In this document: one piece after another, positions 1 through 7,938 of the stretch
Layout: each line of letters begins with the position of its first letter
Position numbering within the stretch: position 1 is the first letter of the stretch
NCBI GenBank assembly: GCA_028717025.1
Contig: JAQUOR010000004.1
Coordinates: 1 to 25,610 of the forward strand
DNA: 25,610 nucleotides
Origin: Candidatus Omnitrophota bacterium
GTDB lineage: Bacteria > Omnitrophota > Gorgyraeia > Duberdicusellales > 4484-171
Direction: 5' to 3'
Made by a program: the position numbers and the translations under genes
The notes under the pieces: generated by a model
Told to the model about the DNA's origin: nothing
What the model saw: the letters and a program-made list of their open reading frames with translations, nothing else
Databases searched by the model: none

Positions 1-208
1 TTTTTATTTCTCTGGCGACTTCAAACCCCTGTTGGCCGGGTAGACGTAAATCCAGCAATAAAAGGTCGGGCCTGACCTGCGCTAATTTTTTAAGGCCCTC
101 TTCTCCCGTCAGCGCCGTATGCACTTCGTAGCCTTCTGATTTTAAAGCAATCGAAAGCGTGATAAGTATGTCCGGTTCGTCATCGATAATAAGTATTCTT
201 TTCTCCAT
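1..208 (-). CDS. Response regulator, receiver domain (partial, C-terminus outside window)
   Basis: This is the first 69 residues of a two-component response regulator; the rest runs off the low-coordinate edge. The sequence shows the receiver-domain pattern: the acidic pair D9/D10 in LIIDDEPD and the likely phospho-acceptor D53 in LLDLRLPG. The ATG at 208 is set by a strong AAGGAGG at 214-220. It follows the sensor kinase by only 16 nt, so the two are almost certainly co-transcribed and form a cognate pair. The output domain is not visible, so the target (DNA binding, diguanylate cyclase or other) cannot be told. The protein may also be a stand-alone receiver. Confidence 0.92.
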   Translation of the reverse strand, partial: MEKRILIIDDEPDILITLSIALKSEGYEVHTALTGEEGLKKLAQVRPDLLLLDLRLPGQQGFEVAREIK

Positions 209-224
209 AGTATCCTCCTTGTTT

Positions 225-2327
225 TTACGTTCTTTCTTTCTTGACCTTATGTGTGGTTGGCAACGTAAAATAAAAGGTGCTCCCTTTCCCGGATTCAGAT
301 TCTGCCCAAATACTACCTCCCTGAGTTTCGATGAGCCTTTTGGCAATCGCCAGGCCCAACCCGCTACCCGAGATTTGACGGACACGTGAGTCGGGAATCC
401 TATAGAATTTACCAAATATTTTTTTTATCTCATCCGGCGGAATCCCTATGCCGCTATCGGAGACAGTGATTTTGATTTCATCGCTTATGTGCTCAAGTTT
501 TACTTTTATCTGGCCATAATCAGGCGTAAATTTGATGCCATTGCTTATTAAGTTGGCAAAAACTCTTCTTGTCTGTTCCACGTCAAAAAAGGCAGTCATC
601 GAATCTTTCTCTGGGGTTACTATCAAAGTCAGTTTCTTTTCCGCAGCTACAGGAAGAAACGCGGCAACTACCTCTCGAGCTAAGGATACGATATCCCGTT
701 GCGCAATATCAATCTCGAAGACCCCTGCTTCGATTTTTGAGACATCCAAGAGATCGCTTATCATGCGTGTCTGGCGATTAGTATTGTTCAACACTATCTC
801 CAGCAATTCTTTTTCCTGCGGGATACCCACACCCTTCCTGGAACTATCCAATAAAATACTTACGGCATTCTTAATCGAAGTAAGCGGAGTCCTTAGCTCG
901 TGCGAGACAATCGAAATAAAATCCGTCTTCATCTTATTGAGCTCCTGCAACTGCCGGTTTGCTTCTTCGATACGCTCAATAAAATTCTCTCTTCTTCGTA
1001 AGGCAATAAAGAGAATAATTACCAAGGTACATACGAATAACGTTATGCTGATACTGAATAAACGATACTGCAATATGGGTTTTATGGGGATATTCTTTTT
1101 GATAATAACTAACCCCGCGGGTTTACCGGTAACCTCTTTTACGGGATACCCTACATAATATATTCTATCGTTAGGAGTTGAGCCGAATGTAAAATAATAT
1201 CCTGTCTCCCCCGCGCGTGTCTGTTTAAAAATTTCGCGGTAAAAATATGCTTTATTAAGCACGGCTTGTGTAAATTCTCTATCGGTAGAAATAACCAGTA
1301 TTCCTTTGGTATCTACAAGAAAACAATCCAGGGCGTTAGCACTGACTCGATAGCGCTCAAGCAACGTGAGAGCCCTCTCCATGTCCTGTGCGCCTCCCGA
1401 AATTAAAACAACCCGTGCTGCCGAAGATCTGCTTATAGAAATTGCGGCCTGCTCAAGTTTGGTTAATTCTCTTATTAATTGGTTAAGTGAGGAATTCTTG
1501 TTTGCCTTGCTGTTTTTTATTATCTGGATACCCGCGTAGTAATCCAAATAATTGGTAAAAAACCAGCCTGCAGCTATAAGTCCCGCCAGGGTCACAAGAA
1601 TCAGCCATTTAGAAGGCTTAAAGGGAAGAATATATTTTTGAGGATGCTCGGGGATGCCGGATAATGTCTGCGGATACAGCCACAACGCTATGGCTAAGGA
1701 TAACGCAAGCATTCCTCGCACTAGCTGAATAGGAAAACCGCATACCTGATAGAAAGAATCAACGTTTATACTCCTTGCAACCAAAAAATCAACGTGCGGC
1801 ACAATCAAACCGGTACTTAATCCATAGAAAATGAAAATTATACCTAGCGCAATAAGACTATTGCGTTCTTTTCTCTCCAGGCGTGAAGCGCGAAAGAAAA
1901 CCCAGGCGCAGGCCAACCCTGACGGTAACCCTAAAAAATACCGGATTGTAGCATTTAAACCATTTACTCCGTATCGGATTCCCAAAAAAGAAAGTGCTAC
2001 AAAAACCGGGTACAGCCACAATAAACCATTTTCTTTTTTATACAGCTTTAAAAAGCTTCTTCGTGCGAACTCAAAAAGGAACACGTAAGAAAAAAAGAGG
2101 GCAATAACGCTGATGGCGGGGGTGATGTTCCGGTTGCCGATGCTTACCGTATAAATTTCAACCCATTCATTCATACCGTGGATCAGACCGAACATGCCTA
2201 AAAAAAACCACGGTAAACGGCGCGATTTATCCCGGGCGAGACTGAAACAAATCAAAGCCAGGAATAAAAACCCAAGCCCGTAAAAGAAATAGATATAGTC
2301 GAATTGGCTCTTAAAAAAGCTTGCCAT
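225..2327 (-). CDS. Membrane sensor histidine kinase (7TM-like region + extracytoplasmic sensor + HisKA/HATPase)
   Basis: A 700-residue inner-membrane sensor kinase. The first ~220 residues hold about seven hydrophobic segments. Another membrane segment (about 241-260) and one at 424-443 bracket an extracytoplasmic region of ~165 residues that looks Cache/PAS-like (FLVDTKGILVIS, GYYFTFG, YYVGYPV). A short linker leads to the HisKA domain with phospho-acceptor H476 in SHELRTP. The ATPase domain has N592/N596 in the N box, DSGIGIP at 624-630 (G1) and GSGLGLA at 654-660 (G2). All catalytic boxes are intact. GGAG lies a little far (about 14 nt) upstream of the ATG. The next gene is its response regulator. 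The ligand is unknown; the double sensing architecture suggests both a membrane-embedded and a periplasmic input. Confidence 0.95.
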   Translation of the reverse strand: MASFFKSQFDYIYFFYGLGFLFLALICFSLARDKSRRLPWFFLGMFGLIHGMNEWVEIYTVSIGNRNITPAISVIALFFSYVFLFEFARRSFLKLYKKENGLLWLYPVFVALSFLGIRYGVNGLNATIRYFLGLPSGLACAWVFFRASRLERKERNSLIALGIIFIFYGLSTGLIVPHVDFLVARSINVDSFYQVCGFPIQLVRGMLALSLAIALWLYPQTLSGIPEHPQKYILPFKPSKWLILVTLAGLIAAGWFFTNYLDYYAGIQIIKNSKANKNSSLNQLIRELTKLEQAAISISRSSAARVVLISGGAQDMERALTLLERYRVSANALDCFLVDTKGILVISTDREFTQAVLNKAYFYREIFKQTRAGETGYYFTFGSTPNDRIYYVGYPVKEVTGKPAGLVIIKKNIPIKPILQYRLFSISITLFVCTLVIILFIALRRRENFIERIEEANRQLQELNKMKTDFISIVSHELRTPLTSIKNAVSILLDSSRKGVGIPQEKELLEIVLNNTNRQTRMISDLLDVSKIEAGVFEIDIAQRDIVSLAREVVAAFLPVAAEKKLTLIVTPEKDSMTAFFDVEQTRRVFANLISNGIKFTPDYGQIKVKLEHISDEIKITVSDSGIGIPPDEIKKIFGKFYRIPDSRVRQISGSGLGLAIAKRLIETQGGSIWAESESGKGSTFYFTLPTTHKVKKERT

Positions 2328-2376
2328 GCGTTTTTTATTCTCCTACGCAAAGATATGTAATACTCTTTTTCGCTTT

Positions 2377-3000
2377 TTAAGGCTTAGTCTTGTTTACTTC
2401 ATCAAACAGTCGCTGGAATTTTTTGATTTCTCCCTTTATGTCTTTCTTGGTAACCACTGCCGATATTGCGCATATACTGTCTGCGCCCGCACGGATGACG
2501 CTTTGCGCGTTAGAGAGGTTTATCCCGCCAATGGCGACAATCGGGATTTCGCCATGTTCTCTTATCCTTTCTATAAGGGAAATACCTACCGGCTGGCCTG
2601 CATCCACTTTTGTACCCGTGGTAAATATGGGGGAAACTCCCAGATAATCGGCGCCTTGTCGTAAAGCGATAAGGGCCTGTCGCAAATCATGCACCGTAAT
2701 GCCGATGATTTTATTTTTACCCAAGAGGCTGCGCGCAACGGCAAAGGGCATATCGTCCTGTCCTATATGCACGCCGTCTGCATTAACCGCAAGCGCGATA
2801 TCAATCCTATCATTGATTAAAAGAGCCGCTTTTTTACAAATCCTACGCAACGCCAGCGCTTCTTCGTAGAGAGTCCTGCTTAAAGCTCCCTTATTGCGGT
2901 ATTGGATAACCTTAACGCCGGCGCTCAGCGCGTCTTTTACATTGCGTAAAGTACCGGCCGCACTTAAACGCTCATCGGTGATAAAATAATACCCCTTCAT
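2377..3000 (-). CDS. thiE: Thiamine-phosphate synthase
   Basis: A 207-residue cytoplasmic TIM-barrel enzyme that joins hydroxymethylpyrimidine diphosphate to thiazole phosphate to give thiamine phosphate. Family motifs in order are VIQYRNKG, LLINDRIDIAL, GVHIGQDD (Mg-diphosphate binding), GITVHD, GVSPIFTTGTK and the glycine-rich VAIGGI near the C-terminus. The length is normal for the family. Its ATG overlaps the thiM stop in an ATGA arrangement (2997-3000), so translation is probably coupled. With ThiM just upstream, the pair can salvage thiazole alcohol and couple it to the pyrimidine. No thiC, thiD, thiG or thiH is visible here. Confidence 0.96.
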   Translation of the reverse strand: MKGYYFITDERLSAAGTLRNVKDALSAGVKVIQYRNKGALSRTLYEEALALRRICKKAALLINDRIDIALAVNADGVHIGQDDMPFAVARSLLGKNKIIGITVHDLRQALIALRQGADYLGVSPIFTTGTKVDAGQPVGISLIERIREHGEIPIVAIGGINLSNAQSVIRAGADSICAISAVVTKKDIKGEIKKFQRLFDEVNKTKP

Positions 3001-3803
3001 ATTTTCTCTACTCTCTGCATTCTATCGACGGTTTTTCCATCGAGATTAAAAAGGCAATCGAACAGCTCTTCTTTAAAATGTGCCGGGCCCTTCGCTTTTT
3101 GGACGGCACATTCGGCGGCAATTTCAAAGCAGAGAAGCCCGCAGCACGCGGCAAAAGCCAAATCAGGTTCAACCGCAGCGAATGTCCCGATAACCGAAGT
3201 CGCCATACATCCGGTTCCCACGACGTGCGTCATCATCGTATGGCCGTTTTTTACAAGGTACGTAGTAACGCCGTCAGCGACAATGTCTTCTTTGCCGGTT
3301 ACTACCACCGTTGCGTGATACTTAAGGCTCAACGCGCGCGCGACCGCCACCATGTCGTGCGCAACTTCTGTTGAATCGACACCTTTCGTTTCTACGTTCT
3401 GGCCCGCTATTTTGGCAATTTCGGAAGCATTTCCTTTTATAATGTTGATCGTAACTTCCTTTAAAAGTTCAAAACATTTTTCATCGCGAAAGGCGGTTGC
3501 TCCGGCACCGCAGACATCGAGTATAACCGGAATCCCTTTTTTATTGGCGCTAAGGGCTGCGATTTTCATTGCCTCGACAAAGTCAACGGTCAAAGTACCT
3601 ATATTAAGCACCAAGCTCAAAGCAAGGTTGCTCATCTGAGCAACTTCTTGCGCTGCATGAGCCATGACCGGGGAAGCACCAAGGACCTTTACGATGCTTG
3701 CGCAGTCGTAGATAGTGACCCAGTTCGTTAAATGATGCACAAGGGGTTTCTGTTGTCTGATTTTCTCCAACAAGGGGTACGCGGGAATCGTTAGTGTATG
3801 CAT
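2997..3803 (-). CDS. thiM: Hydroxyethylthiazole kinase
   Basis: A 268-residue ribokinase-fold enzyme that phosphorylates 4-methyl-5-(2-hydroxyethyl)thiazole, the salvage entry to thiamine. Visible family features are the N-terminal VHHLTNWVT substrate region, GNASEI, VVTGKEDIV, and the GTGCMATSVIG motif at about 196-206 with C199 at the active-site position. An AGGTCT-type ribosome site precedes the ATG. It starts 40 nt after nifS and overlaps thiE by 4 nt, so it belongs to a nifU-nifS-thiM-thiE operon. I see no TPP riboswitch upstream; the 40-nt gap is too short for one. Confidence 0.96.
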   Translation of the reverse strand: MHTLTIPAYPLLEKIRQQKPLVHHLTNWVTIYDCASIVKVLGASPVMAHAAQEVAQMSNLALSLVLNIGTLTVDFVEAMKIAALSANKKGIPVILDVCGAGATAFRDEKCFELLKEVTINIIKGNASEIAKIAGQNVETKGVDSTEVAHDMVAVARALSLKYHATVVVTGKEDIVADGVTTYLVKNGHTMMTHVVGTGCMATSVIGTFAAVEPDLAFAACCGLLCFEIAAECAVQKAKGPAHFKEELFDCLFNLDGKTVDRMQRVEKI

Positions 3804-3843
3804 GGAAAGACCTCCGTAGGTTTTACGGACGTTAAAAAGAAGG

Positions 3844-5001
3844 TTATCGGCCGTACGGGGATATTTCGCGCAAGCGTTTGACCACTGCAGGTAAGTGTTC
3901 GACGATATGTTCTATGTCGCCTTCATCATTATAGCGGCTTAAGCTGAAACGGATAGAGCCTTGCAGATAGGTAAAGGGCACTCCCATGGCGCGCAAGACA
4001 TGTGAGGGGGTCAGGGAGCCTGATGTACACGCCGAGCCGCTGGATGCTGCGATTCCTTTTTCATCGAGCATAAGCAAAATCGCCTCGCCTTCTATGAATT
4101 CAAAACTGATATTACTGGTATTAGGCAGGCGCTGTTCTCTATTGCCGTTGATGCGCGAATTTGAAACTTTTGCTAACAGTGCGTTTTCCAGGGTATCGCG
4201 TAATTTTTTCACGCGCGTATTTTCATCGTTGATTGCCTGGGCGGCAAGTTTGCAGGCAACACCTAAACCGACGATTGAAGCTACGTTCTCCGTGCCGCCG
4301 CGCCGGCCCGCTTCCTGGTGCCCTCCGATTAAAAAGGGACTGAATTTTGTTCCCCGGCGCACGTATAATGCTCCCACACCCTTAGGAGCGTGCAATTTAT
4401 GCCCGGAAAGCGAGAGTAGATCAACCGGTAATTCGGTCAATTTAAAAGGGACTTTTCCCACTGCCTGGACCGCATCGGTATGAAACACAACGCCGCGCAC
4501 CCGTGCGATTTCCGCAATCTCCTCGATGGGGAATATGATTCCCGTTTCGTTATTCGCATACATAATAGAAATAAGCGCCGTATCGTGATCGATTGCCGAT
4601 TTTAATTCTTCAAGGTCAAGTAAACCTTCGTTGTCCACATTAAGATACGTTACCCGGTAGCCGGTAGTCTCAAGATATTTGCATAAACTTAAAACCGCCG
4701 GATGCTCTACTTTGGTGGTAATGATGTGCCGTTTTTCCGGGTTAGAACGCAGGGTACTTACGATGGCGGTATTATCGCTTTCGGTGCCGCAACTGGTAAA
4801 AATAATTTCCGAGGCCTCATTTGCACCTAAGAGACTTGCAACGCTCTGGCGGGCCTGTTCAATATCGTGGTGCACTTGTCCCCCAAAAAGATGCATGCTG
4901 GAAGGATTGCCATATTTTTCTGTTAAAAAAGGATGCATCGCCTCAAGGACTTGCGGAGCGGCCATGGTGGTCGCGTTATTATCGGTATAGACGAGTCTCA
5001 T
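3844..5001 (-). CDS. nifS: Cysteine desulfurase (NifS/IscS family)
   Basis: A 385-residue PLP enzyme that takes sulfur from cysteine and passes it to a scaffold as persulfide. The PLP lysine is K202 in SLSGHKLHAPKG. The catalytic cysteine is C325 in SSGSACTSGSL, a group I loop as in NifS/IscS. VYTDNNATT is the usual N-terminus, and HTDAVQAVGK supplies the PLP-contacting aspartate. The ATG at 5001 overlaps the nifU stop (ATGA, 4998-5001), so scaffold and desulfurase are translationally coupled. NifS versus IscS cannot be decided from sequence alone; I use nifS because of the three-domain NifU partner. No nitrogenase gene is in view, so general Fe-S cluster assembly is the likely role. Confidence 0.96.
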   Translation of the reverse strand: MRLVYTDNNATTMAAPQVLEAMHPFLTEKYGNPSSMHLFGGQVHHDIEQARQSVASLLGANEASEIIFTSCGTESDNTAIVSTLRSNPEKRHIITTKVEHPAVLSLCKYLETTGYRVTYLNVDNEGLLDLEELKSAIDHDTALISIMYANNETGIIFPIEEIAEIARVRGVVFHTDAVQAVGKVPFKLTELPVDLLSLSGHKLHAPKGVGALYVRRGTKFSPFLIGGHQEAGRRGGTENVASIVGLGVACKLAAQAINDENTRVKKLRDTLENALLAKVSNSRINGNREQRLPNTSNISFEFIEGEAILLMLDEKGIAASSGSACTSGSLTPSHVLRAMGVPFTYLQGSIRFSLSRYNDEGDIEHIVEHLPAVVKRLREISPYGR

Positions 5002-5858
5002 TCTTTGGTCTCCTGCACAATAATATTCTCATCAATGAATTCGCGTAATTTCGATTCTACCAGCGCTTTTAAAGTAATGCCTGTCGCCGGACACCCCAAA
5101 CAGGTGCCTAAGAATTTTACATATACGGTATTGCGGTCGATGTCGACCAGCTCAATGTCTCCGCCGTCTGCTTTTAAATGGGGGCGGATTTCGCGCTCTA
5201 TGGTTTCCTGGATCAAAGAAATCCGCTGTAGATTAGTCATCCCTTTCTTGACTGCTTCTTTGGCCGGTGCTGGCTTCTTGGTAGATTCCTTGTCCCAGAA
5301 TTCCTTTAAAAGTTTTTCTATTTCCGGCTTACATTTACCGCATCCGCCGCCTGCTTTGGTATAATTAGTGACCTCTTCGACAGTCCTTAGATTGTTTTCC
5401 TTGATGGCGCGAATGATCTTTTTGTCGGTAACACTGAAACATTTACAGATTATTTTTTCTTCGCCGACCATTTCTTTTTTTATCGGCGCACCTCGGTAGT
5501 TAGCAATCGCTACTTCCAAAGCCTCCATGCCCATAACAGAACAATGCATTTTTTCTTCGGGAAGGCCTCCAAGATAATCAGCAATGTCTTTATTGGTGAT
5601 TTTTGCTGCCTGCTCTATGGTCATGCCTTTGATCATTTCAGTCAATGCCGACGAAGAAGCAATAGCGCTGGCACAACCGAAGGTCTGAAATTTTGCGTCA
5701 AGGATCTTACTCGTTGTTTTGTCGATGCGTAAGGTAAGACGCAGCGCATCTCCGCAGATAATGCTTCCTATTTCCCCTACTGCATCGGGGTTTTCGATTT
5801 CTCCAACGTTGCGCGGGTTTTTGAAAAATTCCTTAACTTTATCGGTATAGTCCCACAT
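4998..5858 (-). CDS. nifU: NifU-type Fe-S cluster scaffold (IscU + BFD [2Fe-2S] + Nfu domains)
   Basis: A 286-residue, complete three-domain NifU. Residues 1-125 form the IscU-like scaffold with cluster ligands C35, C62 and C106, and D37 in ICGDALR. Residues 135-185 form a bacterioferritin-associated-ferredoxin-like domain with C138, C140, C173 and C176. Residues 207-283 form the Nfu domain with CLGC (C253/C256). A basic Ala/Pro/Lys linker (about 190-206) joins the last two. A good AAAGGAG precedes the ATG. It is the first gene of the nifU-nifS-thiM-thiE operon, and a sigma-70-like promoter lies about 150 nt upstream. Full-length NifU is typical of nitrogen fixers and also of many anaerobes, where it replaces the Isc system. 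Confidence 0.97.
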   Translation of the reverse strand: MWDYTDKVKEFFKNPRNVGEIENPDAVGEIGSIICGDALRLTLRIDKTTSKILDAKFQTFGCASAIASSSALTEMIKGMTIEQAAKITNKDIADYLGGLPEEKMHCSVMGMEALEVAIANYRGAPIKKEMVGEEKIICKCFSVTDKKIIRAIKENNLRTVEEVTNYTKAGGGCGKCKPEIEKLLKEFWDKESTKKPAPAKEAVKKGMTNLQRISLIQETIEREIRPHLKADGGDIELVDIDRNTVYVKFLGTCLGCPATGITLKALVESKLREFIDENIIVQETKE

Positions 5859-5864
5859 TGAGTC

Positions 5865-6000
5865 TCCTTTTAACGCTAATGACCGCTAATCACCCGCCGC
5901 TTTCGGCGAGGTCTCGCCGAGAGGCGGAAAAACGCTAATTGCCGCTCATTATTCGCGAAAATTAGCGTTCTTTAAATTCGCGGTAATTCGCGTTTAGTAA
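5865..6000. repeat. Palindromic intergenic repeat in the nifU leader
   Basis: This block holds several copies, in both orientations, of CGCTAAT/ATTAGCG and AATTCGCG-type words. It also has a strong nested hairpin at 5894-5927: CCGCC pairs with GGCGG, and inside it TCGGCGAG (5903-5910) pairs perfectly with CTCGCCGA (5913-5920). On the minus strand the whole block lies between the predicted transcription start (about 5998) and the nifU ribosome site, so it would be transcribed as a structured leader. The same words recur in other gaps of the window. Confidence 0.8.
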
Positions 6001-6004
6001 ATGA

Positions 6005-6033
6005 ATTCTACTGTGCGGCTGCATTTTCGTCAA
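6005..6033 (-). promoter_or_regulatory. Predicted sigma-70-type promoter of nifU-nifS-thiM-thiE
   Basis: Read on the minus strand, TTGACG (6028-6033) and TAGAAT (6005-6010) are separated by exactly 17 nt. Each hexamer matches the consensus at five of six positions. The start of transcription would be near 5998, giving a leader of about 140 nt. No other comparable pair is seen in the gap. Confidence 0.65.
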
Positions 6034-6046
6034 GAGCTATGAAAAT

Positions 6047-6178
6047 GTCCCGCCGAGTCTTGAATGCAGGCGGGACTAATCGCCGCGAATTTGGGAAACA
6101 CTGATGTACGCTAATATTAGCGGTCATTGGCGTCTTTTCTGTCTGCCGGCAGACAGAATTCGCGTAATTCGCGTCCCT
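6047..6178. repeat. Palindromic repeats between cupin gene and nifU promoter
   Basis: This is the high-coordinate half of the 320-bp gap 5859-6178. GTCCCGCC (6047-6054) pairs with GGCGGGAC (6069-6076) across a 14-nt loop. A perfect 22-bp palindrome centred on TGCCGGCA covers 6137-6158. Two AATTCGCGT units (6158-6175) end three bases before the cupin stop codon. No run of U follows the stems on the minus strand, so I do not call a terminator, though the palindrome could stop or stabilise the cupin mRNA. Confidence 0.75.
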
Positions 6179-6511
6179 TTAAGAACGTATCATAATAAGC
6201 AGCATCTTAAATTTGGCGATCGCCTTAAGCGAATGCGGCGCACCTTGCGGCATTATGATCATTTGACCCGCTTTAAGATTAAAAACTTTTTTAGAAACAG
6301 TGATTTTTGCGCTGCCGTCAAGAATATACACCAGGGCATCAAAAGGAGCAATGTGCTCACTTAAACCCTGACCTTCATCAAAGGCAAACAAGGTTACGGT
6401 GCCTGTTGTTTTCTTGATGACTTCCTGACTGACCACGCAGTTTCTCTGGTAATCAAGGAGTGTATGCATATTGATCTTCTTACCCATAAGCGCTTCTGTT
6501 TTTTTCTTCAT
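6179..6511 (-). CDS. Small cupin-domain protein
   Basis: A 110-residue single-domain cupin. The beta-barrel pattern is clear: GTVTLFAFDEGQGLSEH with H in cupin motif 1, DALVYILDGSAKI, then GQMIIMPQGAPHSLKA as motif 2 with a metal-type histidine. Such small cupins often bind a metal and a small ligand or act as sensors or isomerases; the substrate cannot be told. An AAAGGAG ribosome site sets the ATG. It lies 10 nt after the preceding gene and is probably co-transcribed with it. Its C-terminus (MLLIMIRS) ends at a repeat-rich gap. Confidence 0.88.
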   Translation of the reverse strand: MKKKTEALMGKKINMHTLLDYQRNCVVSQEVIKKTTGTVTLFAFDEGQGLSEHIAPFDALVYILDGSAKITVSKKVFNLKAGQMIIMPQGAPHSLKAIAKFKMLLIMIRS

Positions 6512-6521
6512 GCGTTCTCCT

Positions 6522-7190
6522 TTAAAAACTTATTTTTTCTCCTTGTAATATACCCGGTAATTTCCGGATATCGATACGCAGACCCCCGTCGTGTTCAATC
6601 TTTATGGTATAAAGCATACCGGGAACAAATCGTGTGCCCGGAGCTTCTATTTGCGCATTCTTAATTCCTACGTCGCGGGCAGCTAAAGGGTTGAGTGCAT
6701 AATCCCAGAATTGCCGCCAGAGTTTCTTTTCAAAAGCACTCGTGCGCGCAAGGGCATATCCCGAAGGGACTTCGTTGACTTTATTAATCGGGAACGTTTC
6801 AGCACCCTCATCCGTAAGCGCAAATGCTTTTAAGAACAAGTACGCGCTTTTACCTTTTAAGGGGTGCGCTTTTTGTACGTAGAAATCGTCAAACCGTATC
6901 ACCATCGACTGGAACTGAATGATATTTCCTGAAAAGGTAAAATACTGCGGCATAAGAGGTTTCTGTTGTGCGTCATATTCAAGAAATTTTATCGTAGTGT
7001 AGGTTTTTTTCGTAGCAGGATCGACGCGTATATCACTTACGACCACCTCGGCAACGCGTGAATCCGCACTTAAACGTTTGATAATTTCCTGCAAGGCAAA
7101 ACGTTCGTAAAGCATATGGAAAAAATAGAAAGAAGCGGCAAGGATAACAATGGTAACGATACTGGTGAGTATGGTTCTTATGGATTTCAT
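6522..7190 (-). CDS. Membrane-anchored extracytoplasmic protein of unknown function
   Basis: I do not recognise a family. The 222-residue product has one N-terminal membrane segment (about residues 8-27, TILTSIVTIVILAASFYFFH) followed by a soluble, mixed alpha/beta region that should face the periplasm. I start it at ATG 7190, because AGGTG just upstream (7195-7199) serves as a ribosome site; a GTG at 7196 would add two residues. There are no cysteines and no catalytic motif I can name. It lies between an OmpA-like lipoprotein and a cupin in one transcription unit, so an envelope role is plausible but not shown. Confidence 0.8.
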   Translation of the reverse strand: MKSIRTILTSIVTIVILAASFYFFHMLYERFALQEIIKRLSADSRVAEVVVSDIRVDPATKKTYTTIKFLEYDAQQKPLMPQYFTFSGNIIQFQSMVIRFDDFYVQKAHPLKGKSAYLFLKAFALTDEGAETFPINKVNEVPSGYALARTSAFEKKLWRQFWDYALNPLAARDVGIKNAQIEAPGTRFVPGMLYTIKIEHDGGLRIDIRKLPGILQGEKISF

Positions 7191-7267
7191 GCGCACCTAA
7201 AAAAGCGGCTAAGGCTTATCGGCTACGATTACCGGAATGCCAAAGGATTACGCGGTGAGTTGCGGTA

Positions 7268-7906
7268 CTATTGTTCCTGCGCCTTGATCTTGCTTATTGC
7301 CGGAAGGATCACTATTTCAACGCGCCGGTTCTGCTGTTTACCTTTAAGCGTATCATTGGAAGCAACGGGTTTATACTCTCCGTAGCCATTGGCAGAGAGC
7401 CGCTCCGGCTTGATACCTGCTTCATCAATAAAATAATGCAGCACCGCAAGCGCGCGGGCGCTGGAGAGCTCCCAATTTGACTTCCAGCCGGAATGTTTTA
7501 TGGGATCATTGTCGGTATGCCCTTCTATGGCGACATTGGAATCAGGTACGTTGGCGTTGAGTACCTGCGCCACTTTCTTTAGCGATTCTTTCCCGTCAGA
7601 GCGTATCTGGTCTTTCCCTGAATCAAAGAAAACTTCTGCCAAAAAAGTAATGACCAGGCCGCGTTCGGTCATCTGGAGCTTTGCTTTGTAATCACCCAGT
7701 TCTTTCTGTAAACTTTGGGCAAGCTCTTCTTTTGCTTTTTCTAAGCTTGATACTTCCTTTTCTTTTTCGCGGGAGCAACGCGCAAGCTCTCCCTTTAACC
7801 GTTCTATTTCTTTTGCCGAGTCGTTTTTCTTAAAAAGACTCGCGCAGCCGGAAAAAGAAAAAAGAGAAATTACCAATAAGGTAAAAATAAAAAAATTATT
7901 TCTCAT
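7268..7906 (-). CDS. OmpA-family peptidoglycan-binding lipoprotein
   Basis: A 212-residue lipoprotein. The signal peptide ends in the lipobox FSGC with C21 as the lipidated residue. Residues about 30-80 are charged and heptad-like, predicting a coiled coil. The C-terminal ~120 residues are an OmpA_C domain with EVFFDSGKDQIRSDG, IEGHTDND, WELSSARA, ANGYGEYKPVASN and NRRVEIVI, including the aspartate and arginine used to bind meso-diaminopimelate. It would tether the outer membrane to peptidoglycan. The overall plan is like Pal or the OmpA/MotB-type lipoproteins. An AAGGAGAA site precedes the ATG. It lies 32 nt after the YnbE-YdbL-like gene, in the same direction. Confidence 0.93.
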   Translation of the reverse strand: MRNNFFIFTLLVISLFSFSGCASLFKKNDSAKEIERLKGELARCSREKEKEVSSLEKAKEELAQSLQKELGDYKAKLQMTERGLVITFLAEVFFDSGKDQIRSDGKESLKKVAQVLNANVPDSNVAIEGHTDNDPIKHSGWKSNWELSSARALAVLHYFIDEAGIKPERLSANGYGEYKPVASNDTLKGKQQNRRVEIVILPAISKIKAQEQ

Positions 7907-7938
7907 GGTTCTCCTTCTTACTTAAAAAGTATCATTTA

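Noticed and set aside
532..1158. Plus-strand open frame of 208 codons
   Set aside because: It is antisense to the intact kinase gene and shows no domain or ribosome site.
3804..3843. TPP riboswitch before thiM
   Set aside because: The gap is only 40 nt and has none of the conserved CTGAGA/ACCTGA elements; none is seen before nifU either.
5865..6178. CRISPR array in the repeat-rich gap
   Set aside because: Repeat words are short, inverted and irregularly spaced, with no constant spacers and no cas genes.
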